DNA of 64,000 nucleotides from Oscillospiraceae bacterium (GTDB taxonomy: Bacteria > Bacillota > Clostridia > Oscillospirales > CAG-272). The DNA lies in contig CP091718.1 of the NCBI GenBank assembly GCA_022009675.1, positions 868,001-932,000 of the forward strand, given 5' to 3'. Position numbers and translations under genes: made by a program. Positions within the stretch are counted from its first letter, which is position 1. Each line of letters starts with the position of its first letter. This document shows, one piece after another, positions 43,830-53,522 of this stretch. Under the pieces are notes generated by a model, which saw only the letters and a program-made list of their open reading frames with translations, was not told the origin of the DNA and searched no databases.

Positions 43830-45240
43830 AAAACAGAAAAAAATGCCCCGCCGGACACCCCTTCCCTGCCCGCTGCCCCCATCGCCCCACCCAAGCCTCC
43901 GCCGGATGCCTCCTCCCTCCCCGCCGCTCCCCCATCGCTCCCCAAGCCCCGCCGGGCATGCTCTGTTTCCTGCCCTTAACCAGTGCCGCGCAGGCTTATT
44001 ACGCAGGGGTGCCGGGGGCGTCAGCCCCCGGCGAAATAAAAAGTATAAAGTCTCCCCCTTCCCCGGAGAAGGGGTCGAGGGATAGGGGCAGGAAGGTAAA
44101 CAAACGGCAAGGTCGGCAGGCGGCAAAGAAGGCAAGCTCCCCGCCGTACGCCCTGTTCCCTGCCCTTAACCAGCGCCGCCCCGGCTCATACGCATGCGCG
44201 CCGCCTGCGCCGGTCGAGCCAGTGCCGCCCCCGGCTCCGCCCCGGGGATGCAAAGGGGCGAAGCCCCTTGCATAAGAAAAACTAAAAGTCTCCCCCTTCC
44301 CCATGGGGGAAGGGGGTTGAGAGGATAGGGGCAAAATCTTTATGATACCCCCAAAAAAATAAACCCGGCGAGTAAAACGCCCCAAGCCTCCCGCCGGACG
44401 CCCTGTTCCCTGCCCTTGACCAGCGCCACCGCATGGCGCCGCCTGCGCCGGTCGAGCCAGCGCCGCCCCGGCTCCGCCCCGGGGATGCAAGGGGCGAAGC
44501 CCCTTGCATAAGAAAAACTAAAAGTCTCCCCCTTCCCGCCGGGAAGGGGGTAGGGGGATGGGGGCAAAAATCCTTATGATGCGCCAAAAAAATAAACCCG
44601 GCGAGTAAAACCCCCAAGCCCCCCGCCGGATGCCCTGTTTCCCGCCCGTAGCCAGTGCCGCCCCGGCTCCGCCCCGGGGATGCAAGGGGCGAAGCCCCTT
44701 GCATAAGAAAACTAAAAGTCTCCCCCTTCCCCGGAGAGAGCGCTCTGCGAGCGCGGGTCGAGGGGGATGGGGGCAAAAATCTTTATGATACACCAAAAAT
44801 AAACCCGGCGAGTAAAACGCCCAAGCCCCCCGCCGGACGCCCCTTCCCTGCCCTTACCCAGCGCCGCGCAGGCTTATTACGCAGGGGTGCCGGGGGCGTC
44901 AGCCCCCGGCGAAAATTAAAGTATAAAGTCTCCCCCTTCCCCGGAGAAGGGGAGCGAGGGGATGGGGGCAGGAAGGTAAACGAACGGCAAGGTTGGCAGG
45001 CGGCAAAGAAGGCAAGCCCCCGCCGGATGCCCTGTTTCCCGCCCGTAGCCAGCGCCGCCCCGGCTCATACGCAGGGCGCCGCCTGCGCCGGTCGAACCAG
45101 TGCCGCCCCGGCTCCGCCCCGGGGTTGCAAGGGGCGAAGCCCCTTGCATAAAATAACCTAAAGTCTCCCCCTTCCCCGGAGAAGAGCGCTCTGCGAGCGC
45201 GGGTCGAGAGGGATAGGGGCAAAAGTTTTTTTATGATATA
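43830..45240. repeat. Tandem hairpin array between mnmG and rsmG
   Basis: About 1.4 kb without a gene. GGGGC-core stems at about 44009, 44245, 44484, 44679, 44889 and 45125 give units of 195-240 bp. Two (44009, 44889) are the GCCGGGGGC type with core CGTCAG; four are the GCAAGGGG type with core GAAG. Each unit also has CCCTGTTTCC(T/C)GCCC, GCCGCCTGCGCCGGTCGA and a CCCCTTCCCC stem. AGAGCGCTCTGCGAGCGCG replaces the right arm of that stem at 44736 and 45183. Confidence 0.9.
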
Positions 45241-45327
45241 CCAAAAATAAACCTGGCGAGTAAAAACCCCCAAGCCCCCCTTCCCTCCCCCAAAAAAACC
45301 ACCACACAACCCAAGGAGAACAAACCC

Positions 45328-46079
45328 ATGAACCAATCACCCCTCTCCCCCGACACCTTCACCCCCCTCTTCCACGCGGTTTTTCCGCGCAAAACCACCT
45401 CGAATCCTACACAAAACCCGCCATCGTGGACAAATTCCGCACTCTGACAGACCGCCTGCTGGCTGTCAACGCAGTCATGAACCTGACCGCACTGAACACG
45501 CCGGAAAAAATCATCCCCCTGCACTACGCCGACTGCGCACTGATCGCCGACCGCATCCCGGCAGGCGCAACCGTCGCGGATGTCGGCTGCGGGGGCGGCT
45601 TCCCGACCTTCCCGCTGGCAATCCTGCGCCCCGACCTGCATATCACGGCAATCGACAGCACCGGGAAAAAAAGATAAAATATGTAGAGGAAACCGCGCAG
45701 CTGCTGGATCTTGCGAATATCCGCGCCGTGACCGCGCGGGCGGAGGAGCTTGGCAGGGACGCGGCGTGGCGGGAACAATTTGATCTTGTAACCAGCCGTG
45801 CGGTCGCGAGCCTGATCCTGCTGGATGAGCTGTGCCTGCCGCTGTGCCGCGTCGGCGGGGCGTTGCTGCTCCTGAAGGGCGCAGCGGGGCTGGAAAGAAC
45901 TGGACGAGGCGCGCGCGGGAATCCGGCGTTTGGGCGGCGGGGAGGCGGTCGGCGAGACGCTGACGCTGGACACGCTGACTGACCGGGAGGCGCGGACGCT
46001 GATAACGATCCCGAAGGTTGAGCCGACGCCGCGGGAGTTTCCGCGGCAATTCGGGCAGATTCGGAAGAGACCGCTGTGA
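45328..46079 (+). CDS. rsmG: 16S rRNA (guanine-N7) methyltransferase RsmG (frameshifted)
   Basis: Methylates G527 of 16S rRNA with SAM. Reads LESYTKPAIVDKFRTLTDRLL, NAVMNLTALNTPEKIIPLHYAD, SAM-binding ATVADVGCGGGFPTFPLAI, AITAIDSTGKK-like strand, KYVEETAQLLDLANIRAVTAR and DLVTSRAVASL. C-terminal GETLTLDTLTDREARTLITI and EFPRQFGQIRKRPL. ATG 45328 follows AAGGAG. Frame breaks near 45382 (T run), 45670 (A run) and 45893. About 250 residues. Linked to mnmG on one side and parS-parAB on the other, the conserved gidA-gidB-soj-spo0J order. Confidence 0.9.
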
Positions 46080-46083
46080 GGAA

Positions 46084-46099
46084 TGTTTCACGTGAAACA
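46084..46099. promoter_or_regulatory. parS: parS site 1
   Basis: TGTTTCACGTGAAACA, a perfect 16-bp palindrome identical to the Bacillus-type parS consensus bound by ParB. Starts 4 bp after the rsmG stop. Confidence 0.95.
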
Positions 46100-46108
46100 G
46101 GGGAGGGA

Positions 46109-46124
46109 TGTTTCACGTGAAACG
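46109..46124. promoter_or_regulatory. parS: parS site 2
   Basis: TGTTTCACGTGAAACG, 25 bp after site 1 start; last base differs from the palindrome. Confidence 0.93.
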
Positions 46125-46140
46125 GAGCAGGGAAGGGGGA

Positions 46141-46156
46141 TGTTTCACGTGAAACA
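46141..46156. promoter_or_regulatory. parS: parS site 3
   Basis: TGTTTCACGTGAAACA, perfect, 32 bp after site 2 start. The cluster is 0.8 kb upstream of parA. Confidence 0.95.
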
Positions 46157-46159
46157 AAA

Positions 46160-46690
46160 AGAGGGTGGCGTTCCGGTGTTCGGCGGGGGGCTTGCCTTCT
46201 TTGTCGCCTGCCGACCTTGCTGTTTGTTTACCTTTCTGCCCCCATCCCTCCCGACCCCCTTCCCCTGCGGGGAAGGGGAGATTTGTTTTTCTTATGCAAG
46301 GGGCTCCGCCCCTTGCATCCCCAGGCTGAACCCGCGCGGCACTGGCTATTTTCTGCCGCGTCAGTGCTTTTCTGCCCCCATCCCCCGACCCCCCTTCCCC
46401 TGCGGGGAAGGGGAGATGGTTTTTCTTATGCAAGGGGCTCCGCCCCTTGCATCCCGGATTGAACCCGGGCGGCACTGGCTATTTTTCTGCCGTGTCAGCG
46501 TTTTTTTGCCCCCATCCCCCTCCCCCCTTCCCAGCGGGAAGGGGAGATTTGGGTTTTTCTTATGCAAGGGCTCCGCCCTTGCATCCCCGAGGGCTAAGCC
46601 CGGGCGGCACTGGCTTGCCGGGAGGCTCCGCCCCGCGCACCCCTGCTACTAAGCCCGGGCGGCGCTGGTATGCCTTCGGAGCGCAAGCTC
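46160..46690. repeat. GC-rich hairpin-module mosaic between parS and parA
   Basis: About 530 bp, no gene. Three units with CTGCCCCCATCCC, a CCCCTTCCCC-type stem (two with TGCGG loop, one CCAGCGGG), GAGATTTG and a GCAAGGGGCTCCGCCCCTTGC stem, where the core is CTCCG rather than CTTCG. Confidence 0.85.
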
Positions 46691-46747
46691 ATAAATTTTA
46701 TCAAAGCACCCTCTTATCAGAAATGCCCTTGTCAATGCATATTTATG

Positions 46748-46790
46748 AAAGTTCTGGGGGGTACGGGGGACTCTTTAAAGAGTCCCCCGA
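46748..46790 (-). terminator. Orphan 3'-end-type hairpin upstream of parA
   Basis: AAAGTTCTGGGGGG on the plus strand followed by arms GGGGGACTCTTT/AAAGAGTCCCCC. Orientation corresponds to a minus-strand gene, but none lies to its right. It may serve the opposite strand or be a relic of a rearrangement. Confidence 0.45.
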
Positions 46791-46845
46791 CGTCTCCTTC
46801 CCCCAAAAAGTAGGAATAAGAGGCAGGGAAAGTTTTGAAATGCTA

Positions 46846-46874
46846 TTGCAAAGGAAGGGGAAATGTGGTATACT
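46846..46874 (+). promoter_or_regulatory. parA promoter
   Basis: TTGCAA (46846-46851), 17-bp spacer, TATACT (46869-46874), 50 bp before the ParA start. Confidence 0.75.
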
Positions 46875-46924
46875 ATAGGCAACGCGGAGAAACCGAATCA
46901 TTCGCGGAGGAGGGAAGAAACAGG

Positions 46925-47687
46925 ATGGGAAAAGATCATATCCTTCGTAAACCAGAAGGGCGGCGTTGGAAAGACGACGTCGGCGGTCAACGTTGCGGCG
47001 TGCCTGGGCGTACTGGGATACCGCACGCTGCTGATCGATCTGGATCCGCAGGGGAATGCGACGACGGGCGTAAAGATCGCCAAGAAGAATCTGAAATACA
47101 CGGTATGCGACCTGCTGACAGGCAACATCAATGCGGCGGATGCCGTGATACAGACAGAATACGACAAATTATGGGTAATGCCGGCGAACGGGCGGCTGGC
47201 AAACACGGAATTTGAGCTGTACAACGGGGAGGAGCCGGTTTTCGTCATGCGCAAGGCGCTGGAATCGCTCAAGACCGTGTTTGACTACATCATAGTGGAC
47301 TGCCCGCCCTCGCTGGGAATGCTGACAGTCAACTCGCTGACGGCGAGCGACGGCGTGGTGGTGCCGATGCAGTGCGAATTTTACGCGCTGGAGGGGCTGT
47401 CCCAGCTGAGCAAGACCATCCGGACGGTGCACGATAACTACAACAGCACCCTGAACATCACCGGCATTCTGCTGACCATGTACACAAAGCGTCTGCTCCT
47501 GACGCAGCAGGTGGAGCGACAGATCGAAAAACACTACGGCGGCAAGCTGTTTTCCACGCCCATCACGCGGAGCGTCAAGCTGTCCGAGGCGCCCGGATAC
47601 GGCGAACCGATCTACTATTACGACAAATCCGGCAAGGGAACAAAGGAATACCTGAGCGTTGCGAACGAGCTGGCATCGCGCATCTGA
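46925..47687 (+). CDS. parA: Chromosome-partitioning ATPase ParA (Soj)
   Basis: Deviant-Walker ATPase that with ParB-parS positions origins. KGGVGKTTSAVNVAACLG (signature lysine Lys in KGGVGKT), LLIDLDPQGNATTG, DYIIVDCPPSLGMLT. About 253 residues. ATG 46925 lies after GGAGGG and gives MGKIISFVNQKGG if the A run at 46930-46933 is one base too long. Without that correction the frame would begin in upstream sequence. parB starts 14 bp after the stop. Confidence 0.95.
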
Positions 47688-47701
47688 GAAAGGAAGAGAG
47701 T

Positions 47702-48641
47702 ATGGGAAAGAGCAAAGGCGGTCTCGGCAGGGATTTTTACTCGCTGCTGGACGACAACAGCTTTGAGAGCAAGGGACCGGTCACAAAGCTGGCGCTGAAG
47801 GACATTCAGGCGCGGCGCGACCAGCCCCGCAAGGATTTCGACATGAACGCACTGCAGCTTCTGGCGGATTCCATCCGGGAGCACGGCGTGATTCAGCCGA
47901 TTCTGGTGCGGGAAATAGAGTTCACACCGGGAAAATACGAGATCGTGGCGGGCGAACGCCGGTTCCGTGCGGCGGAAATGGCGGGAATCGACGAGATTCC
48001 GGTGTCCATCATGACCGGGGACGACCTGGAGGTCGCCAAGGTGGCGCTGATCGAGAACGTCCAGCGCCGCGACCTCAACCCGATTGAGGAAGCCATGGCG
48101 TACCGGGTGCTGATGGATCGGTTCGGGCTGACGCAGGATCAGGTGGCGGCGCAGGCGGGCAAAAACCGTTCGACCGTGGCAAATCTGCTGCGCCTGCTGG
48201 ATCTGCCGGAGCCGATTCTGGAAATGCTGCGGAACGGGAGCCTTTCGGCAGGGCACGCGCGCGCCGTGCTGATGCTGGAGGACGAGGAAAAACATGGTCA
48301 AACTGGCACAGCGCATCGTGGAGAAGGAGCTTTCGGTGCGGGAGGCAGAGCGGCTGGCGACTGCCGCCAAGCAGGCAGAGCAGGCAGAGCAGGCGGAGCA
48401 GGCAGACGCGGACGGGGAACCGGACAAGCTGGACCAGAGAACCGTATATATGAAGGATCTGGAGGAGCGCATGATGCGGACGCTGGGGCGCCGCGTAAAG
48501 ATCCGCCAGACGCCGCGCAAGAAGATCGTGGAGCTGTCCTTTGAGGACGACAGCGACCTGGAGGAACTGCTGAAAAAAAGCTGGCGGGACAAGACATTTT
48601 TTTGCATAACGCACTGCCGCAGAGGGCAGGAAAACCGATAA
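47702..48641 (+). CDS. parB: Chromosome-partitioning CTPase ParB (Spo0J) (frameshifted)
   Basis: Binds parS and slides as a CTP-gated clamp. CTP-site motifs GERRFRAAEMAG and ENVQRRDLNPIEEAMAYR, helix-turn-helix LTQDQVAAQAGKNRSTVANLLR and LSAGHARAVLML. Frame break at an A run near 48290 (EDEEK/MVKLAQRIVEKELSV). The linker holds a Glu-Gln-Ala repeat (KQAEQAEQAEQAEQADADG) from 9-base units at about 48367-48405. The C-terminal dimer part ends ELSFEDDSDLEELLKK. The stop is 48641 as read, or 48609 after correcting an A run. RBS AAAGGAAG. Confidence 0.93.
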
Positions 48642-48660
48642 TTAAGGAGAGGAAAAGAGT

Positions 48661-49945
48661 ATGCTGGACATTAAGTATATCAAGGAAAACCCGGAGGAAG
48701 TCATCGCGCGGCTTGCCAAGAAGGGCAAGGATGCGCGCGCGGAGATCGAGGAGATTCTGAAGCTGGACGGGGAGCGCCGGGCGCTGATTGCCGGGAACGA
48801 GGCGATGAAGGCGGAGGCGAACAAGACCAACAAGCTGATTCCGCAGTACAAGCGGGAAGGGAAGGACGTAGCGGCGCTGTTTGCCGAGATGAAGGAGCTG
48901 TCCGCCAAGACCAAGGCGAACGACGAGAAGGTCAAGGAGGTAGAGGAGCGCTACACGGCACTGATGCTGGGACTGCCCAACCTGCCGGACGAGGATCTTC
49001 TGCCGGGCGGCAAGGAGAACAACCAACCCCTGCGCTACTGGGGGCGAGCCGCGCACCTTTGATTTCGAGCCCAAGAACCACGTGGATCTCTGCACGGATC
49101 TGGGGCTGATCGACTATCCGCGCGGCACCAAGCTGGCAGGCTCGGGCTTCTGGATCTACCGCGGCATGGGCGCGCGGCTGGAGTGGGCGCTGCTGAACTA
49201 TTTCATGGACACGCATCTTGCGGACGGGTACGAGATGATTCTGCCGCCGCATATGCTGGAGTACGAGTGCGGACTGACGGCGGGGCAGTTCCCGAAGTTT
49301 GCCGACGAGGTGTACAAGATTGAGAACCCGACCGACGGGCGGGTACACTATATGCTCCCGACAGCGGAGGCGGCGCTGGCGTCGCTGTACCGCAACGAGA
49401 TTCTGACCGAGGCGGATCTGCCCAAGAAACTGTTCTCCTACACGCCTTGCTTCCGCAGAGAAGCAGGCTCCTACCGCTCCGACGAGCGCGGCATGGTGAG
49501 AGGACACCAGTTCAACAAGGTGGAAATGTTCCAGTACACGCTGCCGGAGGCGAGCGACATCGCCTTCGATGAGCTTGTGGCAAAGGCAGAGAACCTGGTC
49601 AAGGGGCTGGGCTTCCATTTCCGGACGGTCAAGCTGGCGGCGGAGGACTGCTCCGCGTCCATGGCGCGCACCTATGATATTGAGATCAACATTCCGTCCA
49701 TGCACGGGTACAAGGAAGTTTCGTCGGTGTCCAACGCGCGCGATTACCAGGCGCGGCGTGGCATGATCCGCGTCAAGCGGGCGAACGGCAAGGTGGAGTA
49801 CGTCCACACGCTCAACGGCTCGGGGCTTGCCACCAGCCGGATCCTGCCTGCGCTGGTCGAGCAGAATCAGAACGCGGACGGCAGTGTGAACGTGCCGGAC
49901 GTCCTGCGCCGCTACGTCGGCACCGATGTGATCCGCAAGGCGTGA
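48661..49945 (+). CDS. serS: Seryl-tRNA synthetase (frameshifted)
   Basis: Class II aminoacyl-tRNA synthetase. N-terminal coiled arm (MLDIKYIKENPEEVIARLAKK... to VEERYTALMLGLPNLPDEDLLPG), then after a GGGG break near 49043 EPRTFDFEPKNHVDL. Motif 2 region FRREAGSYRSDERGMVRGHQ and motif 3 region LNGSGLATSRILPALVE are visible. About 428 residues. GAGAGG-type RBS 20 bp after parB, so it is probably in the parAB transcript. Confidence 0.95.
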
Positions 49946-49972
49946 TTCCCGCTGTCCGGCAAAGGAGGAGCC

Positions 49973-50687
49973 ATGTACAGATTTCTTCAGATATTCGACC
50001 GCCCCGTGTATCACATTCGCGCGCTGGCAGAGCAATCCCAGACCCTCTGGGAGGAGCTTTGGGCGTACTTCCGGGATCGTTACTTTACACTTGACATCGA
50101 GGGCAGGTACGAGCATCTTGATCTGGGCACCGGGACTCTGCTGTCCCTGCGGAATATCATCGTGGGCATCTTTGTCGGCATCATTCTCGCCGCCGCCTTC
50201 GCGTCCTTCGACCGGAACCACCTCGGCGGGCTTGTCCGCAAGCTCGTCCGGGAGGATTGCCTGTCCCCGGATAAAGCAAAAACGCTCCGCGAACTCGGCT
50301 ACCATCGCAGCCCCGCCGTCCGCGGCAGCCTGAAACGCGGCTCCGTGCTCGGTAACGTCGTGCATTGCGTCGAACGCGAGCAGCACGAACAGGAAATGCA
50401 AGCCGCCCGCGCCGCCTATACCGCCGCAACCGGCTCCGATTCCGGCTTCGTGCCCTCCCCCTTCCGCATGGACCTCGACTCCGCCCACTTCTATATCCCC
50501 GACGAGCAACACTACGCCGCCGAGGTCCGCTTTGAAAAAGGAAGGCTCCGGCTGGCGCAGCTTCCTCCTCGTCCTCATCCTCTCCGTCGTCGCCGCCTCC
50601 CTCGTCATCCTCTTCCTCCCCGATATCCTCCAACTCGTCGATAATATGATCGGCATCCTCAAAGGCGACAGCAAAGTCCTGAATTAA
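49973..50687 (+). CDS. Two-helix membrane protein of unknown function (frameshifted)
   Basis: About 238 residues. First predicted helix LSLRNIIVGIFVGIILAAAFA; the middle cytoplasmic or extracellular part has VRKLVREDCLSPDKAKTLRELG and VEREQHEQEMQAARAAYTAATG. After a GAAAAAGGAAGG break near 50532 the second helix is FLLVLILSVVAASLVILFLP, then ILQLVDNMIGILKGDSKVLN. No family recognised. AAAGGAGG upstream and 27 bp from serS suggest the same operon. A 3'-end hairpin follows. Confidence 0.65.
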
Positions 50688-50710
50688 AAACGCTGGGGGA
50701 CTGGGGAACG

Positions 50711-50761
50711 CTGGGGGAACTTCCTGAAGGAAGTTCCCCCAGACCCCTCAAGGACTTTTCT
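50711..50761 (+). terminator. 3'-end hairpin element after the membrane-protein gene
   Basis: Arms CTGGGGGAACTTCC and GGAAGTTCCCCCAG around TGAA, then ACCCCTCAAGGACTTTTCTCGA. A near-copy GGGGGACTGGGGAACG precedes it. Confidence 0.7.
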
Positions 50762-50819
50762 CGATTGTATTATTGAAGGGAAGGTTTTTGACATAACCCA
50801 AAGAAACTGTTTCCTCAAG

Positions 50820-51225
50820 GTCGAACCCGCGCCGTATAGGTTCAGCCGCAGGGGTGCCGGGGGCGGTAGCCCCGGCGAAATAAAGTAAAAAAATCTCCCC
50901 CTTCCCCCAGTGCCGCGTCCCTCCAAACCCCGGGGATGCAAGGGGCGAAGCCCCTGCATAAAAATAATCTTTTGGTCTCCCCCTTCCCGCCGGGAAGGGG
51001 GTAGAGGGATAGGGGGCAGAAAAAGCAAGCTAAAGGGAGGGTTAGCGGGCGACCAACCGGGCACGCCCCCGCCGGGCGCGTGGTTCGCCCCCTTCCCCAG
51101 TGCCGCGCCCCGCCCAGCCCCGGGGATGCAAGGGGCGAAGCCCCTGCATAAAAAAACTTTGGTCTCCCCTTCCCCGCCGGGGAAGGGGGTAGAGATATCC
51201 TTCCCCTTCGGGGAAGGGGGCAAAA
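50820..51225. repeat. GC-rich hairpin-module mosaic
   Basis: About 400 bp, no gene. GCCGGGGGC-type stem near 50855, two GCAAGGGGCGAAGCCCC stems (50938, 51127), two CCCCTTCCC stems, the last carrying the nested insert ATATCCTTCCCC-TTC-GGGGAAGG at 51187-51218. Confidence 0.85.
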
Positions 51226-51301
51226 CCACTGATACGGCAAGCAAATCCGGCAACCAAACCGCGAAATAATCCGGCAACTAAAACTGACGAGGAAAAAAGC
51301 A

Positions 51302-51995
51302 ATGAGAAACGACAGACCAGTAATCGGAATTCTCGGCTCCCATGAAGGCGGAGAACTCCGCATACCGACACGCTACCTGAACGCACTCTGGCAGGGCGGC
51401 GCACTCGGCGTCACATTGCCGTATACCACAGACCGGGAAAGAATACAGGAATACGTGAATAGCTGTGACGGCTTCCTGTACTCCGGCGGCGTGGACGTAG
51501 ACCCGGCACGGTACGGGGAAAGTAAGCAGTCCGACAGCGTGGAGATCGACGGGGAACAGGGACGACTTCGAGTTCGCCATGTTCCCGGCAGTGTATGACT
51601 CCGGAAAGCCGATCCTCGGCATCTGCCGGGGCATCCAGGCAATCAACGTCGCGCTGGGCGGAACACTGTACCAGCACATGGAGGGACACCGGCAGACGCA
51701 GCCCGGCACCGAGCGCCACCAGCTGATCCGCCTGACACCCGGAACCCCGCTGTATGCCATCTGCGGGAAAAGCGAGATATATGTAAATTCCTTCCATCAC
51801 CAGAACGTAAAGCAGCTTGCCCCGGGACTGGTGACGGACGGCGTGTCGGAGGACGGCTACATCGAGGCGTTCCATGACCCGCGCCATCGGTTCCTGCTGG
51901 CGGTGCAGTTCCACCCGGAAATATACTGCGGCTGTCCGGATGACGACCACGCAGCGCGCCTCTTCACCGCCTTTGCCGAGGCGTGCAGGGCGTAA
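51302..51995 (+). CDS. Class I glutamine amidotransferase-like hydrolase (peptidase C26 / PuuD family, frameshifted)
   Basis: About 230 residues. Members hydrolyse gamma-glutamyl bonds (gamma-glutamyl-GABA and similar). Start MRNDRPVIGILGSHEGG; CDGFLYSGGVDVDPARYGE; nucleophile Cys in GKPILGICRGIQAINVALGG; His in LLAVQFHPE. One break at an AGGGAC run near 51560 (EIDGEQ/DDFEFAMFPAVYD). RBS is poor (GACGAGGAAAAAAGC). No polyamine genes nearby, so the substrate is open. Confidence 0.85.
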
Positions 51996-52096
51996 GACGC
52001 AGAGAGAGCGCACGAACCCGACGCATCCGCGCATGAAACGGAATAAAAAGGAAGCACCCCCGGACGGGGATGCTTCTTTTTTTGCGAAAAGCGTTG

Positions 52097-52688
52097 TCAG
52101 GCAGGCATTTTTTCGGTAAGCAGCCTGCGTGTCGAGGGGATCTTGAACAGCACAAAGCAGGCAACGCAGGTAAAGGCGATTTCGGGCACCATGTAGGCGG
52201 CGTTGTACGCAAGGCTGTACAGGTAGGGGTTGGAGATATTGATGTTCATGACCCGTCCGGTGGACGCGAAAATGAACACGCCGCTGAAGTAGTGCGACAG
52301 AAGCCGCAGGGACAGGGCGAAAGCCGCACCGCCGACCCAGCCGGGCAGTTCCCGCTCGCGGAAGAGTCCCGCCAGCCCGATCAGCGTGAAGGGGACGAGA
52401 TAATCCAGCAGCAGGCAGCCGATCAGCAAGGCGGGTGTCAGACCCCAGCCGGCGACCTTGGCGATACCCAGCATCATCTGCAGGACGGCATATGTGAAGG
52501 ACACTGCCAGCCCCTTCACGACGCCGCGCCGGATGCTGTACAGCACGATGGGGAGCATGGACAGCAGGGTAATGGCTCCGCCCCACGGGAATTCCACGAT
52601 TTTGACAAAGCTGAGGGCGGTAGCGAGTGCTATCATCATAGCGCCCTCGACGAGGGACAGGATTTCCTCTTTTCGTTCGTTTCTCATA
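52097..52688 (-). CDS. thiT: Thiamine ECF transporter substrate-binding protein ThiT
   Basis: Six-helix S-component that binds thiamine and works with a shared ECF energising module (not in the window). 196 residues. GAMMIALATALSFVKIVEFPWGG, SMLPIVLYSIRRGVVKGL, LLDYLVPFTLIGLAGLF, LRLLSHYFSGVFIFAS and SLAYNAAYMVPE fit ThiT/YuaJ. ATG 52688 follows GGAGG. The TPP riboswitch upstream confirms the substrate. Confidence 0.92.
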
Positions 52689-52769
52689 CGAACACCTCCG
52701 GAAAAATGTAACCGCACGGAAAATCTCCGCCGGTCACACAACGAAACGCCCGGAAGCGTTCCCCGAAAA

Positions 52770-52856
52770 TGCTGCCTACGCCGGTATTATCCGTATCAGG
52801 TAAAGGGTTCGCGCGCTTGCGCATCTCAGCCTGGCATTTCAGCCCAGCACCCCCGA
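52770..52856 (-). ncRNA. TPP (THI-element) riboswitch
   Basis: Minus strand contains GGGGTGCTGGGCTGA, then GGCTGAGATGCGC, ACCCTTTACCTGAT and GGATAATACCGGCGTAGG, the conserved THI blocks in correct order. Lies between promoter and thiT. A hairpin CGGGGAACGCTTCCG follows and the ribosome binding site is 80 bp further. Confidence 0.96.
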
Positions 52857-52878
52857 TTCTCTATGCAGTTCGGGCGAT

Positions 52879-52908
52879 AGTATATCACAAAAGCTGTGTT
52901 TTTGTCAA
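52879..52908 (-). promoter_or_regulatory. thiT promoter
   Basis: Minus strand TTGACA (52908-52903), 18-bp spacer, TATACT (52884-52879), just upstream of the riboswitch. Confidence 0.85.
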
Positions 52909-52914
52909 GGGTTT

Positions 52915-53395
52915 TTGCGGGATTTTTCGGGAGCAAAGCCCCCGGAACCCCCGGGGCTGAACCCGCGCGGCACTTGTTCGACCTGCCCCGGGGGAGAGGA
53001 CCATCTCAAACGCCGAAGTTCCTCTCCCCCGGTCCCCCTCTCCTTGGCTGCCGGCACTGTTCACCAGTGCCGCGTCCCAACTGCCACGCCACCCGTGGGT
53101 ACCGTTAACGCCCGCCGAGCCGGCAACGCCGGGGGCAAGCCCCCTCCGGGCACCACAGCGGCAAAGACTATAAGTGCCGCAGGCGGTTTAATGCAGGGGT
53201 GCCGGGGGCGAAGCCCCCGGCGAAAATAAACTAAAAATCTCCCCCTTCCCCACCGGGGAAGGGGGTCGGGGAGATAGGGGGCAAGAAAAGCAAAACCAAA
53301 GGCAGGGTAGGCAGGCGACCAACCGGGCACGCCCCCATTGAGGTTTCCACCGCATCAGGGTCAGCAATCGCCGCCCGGGGCGGAGGGGGCACCCC
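52915..53395. repeat. GC-rich hairpin-module mosaic
   Basis: About 480 bp, no gene. Long-hairpin module at 52986-53034, GCCGGGGGCGAAGCCCCCGG-type stem near 53198-53220, CCCCTTCCCC stem near 53243-53272. Confidence 0.85.
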
Positions 53396-53454
53396 CATCC
53401 CCCTCTGACGCCTGTAAAAACCGTAAAATCATGGTAAAACCCTCCCCGGAGTGA

Positions 53455-53483
53455 TTGACAGGAAGCCCGGCTTGTGATATAAT
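53455..53483 (+). promoter_or_regulatory. Consensus promoter of glgB
   Basis: TTGACA (53455-53460), 17-bp spacer, TATAAT (53478-53483): an exact match to the sigma-A consensus, 40 bp before the glgB start. Confidence 0.92.
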
Positions 53484-53522
53484 ACAATTACGTATCAGAT
53501 TCCCGGAAAGGAATTGTGTCGA

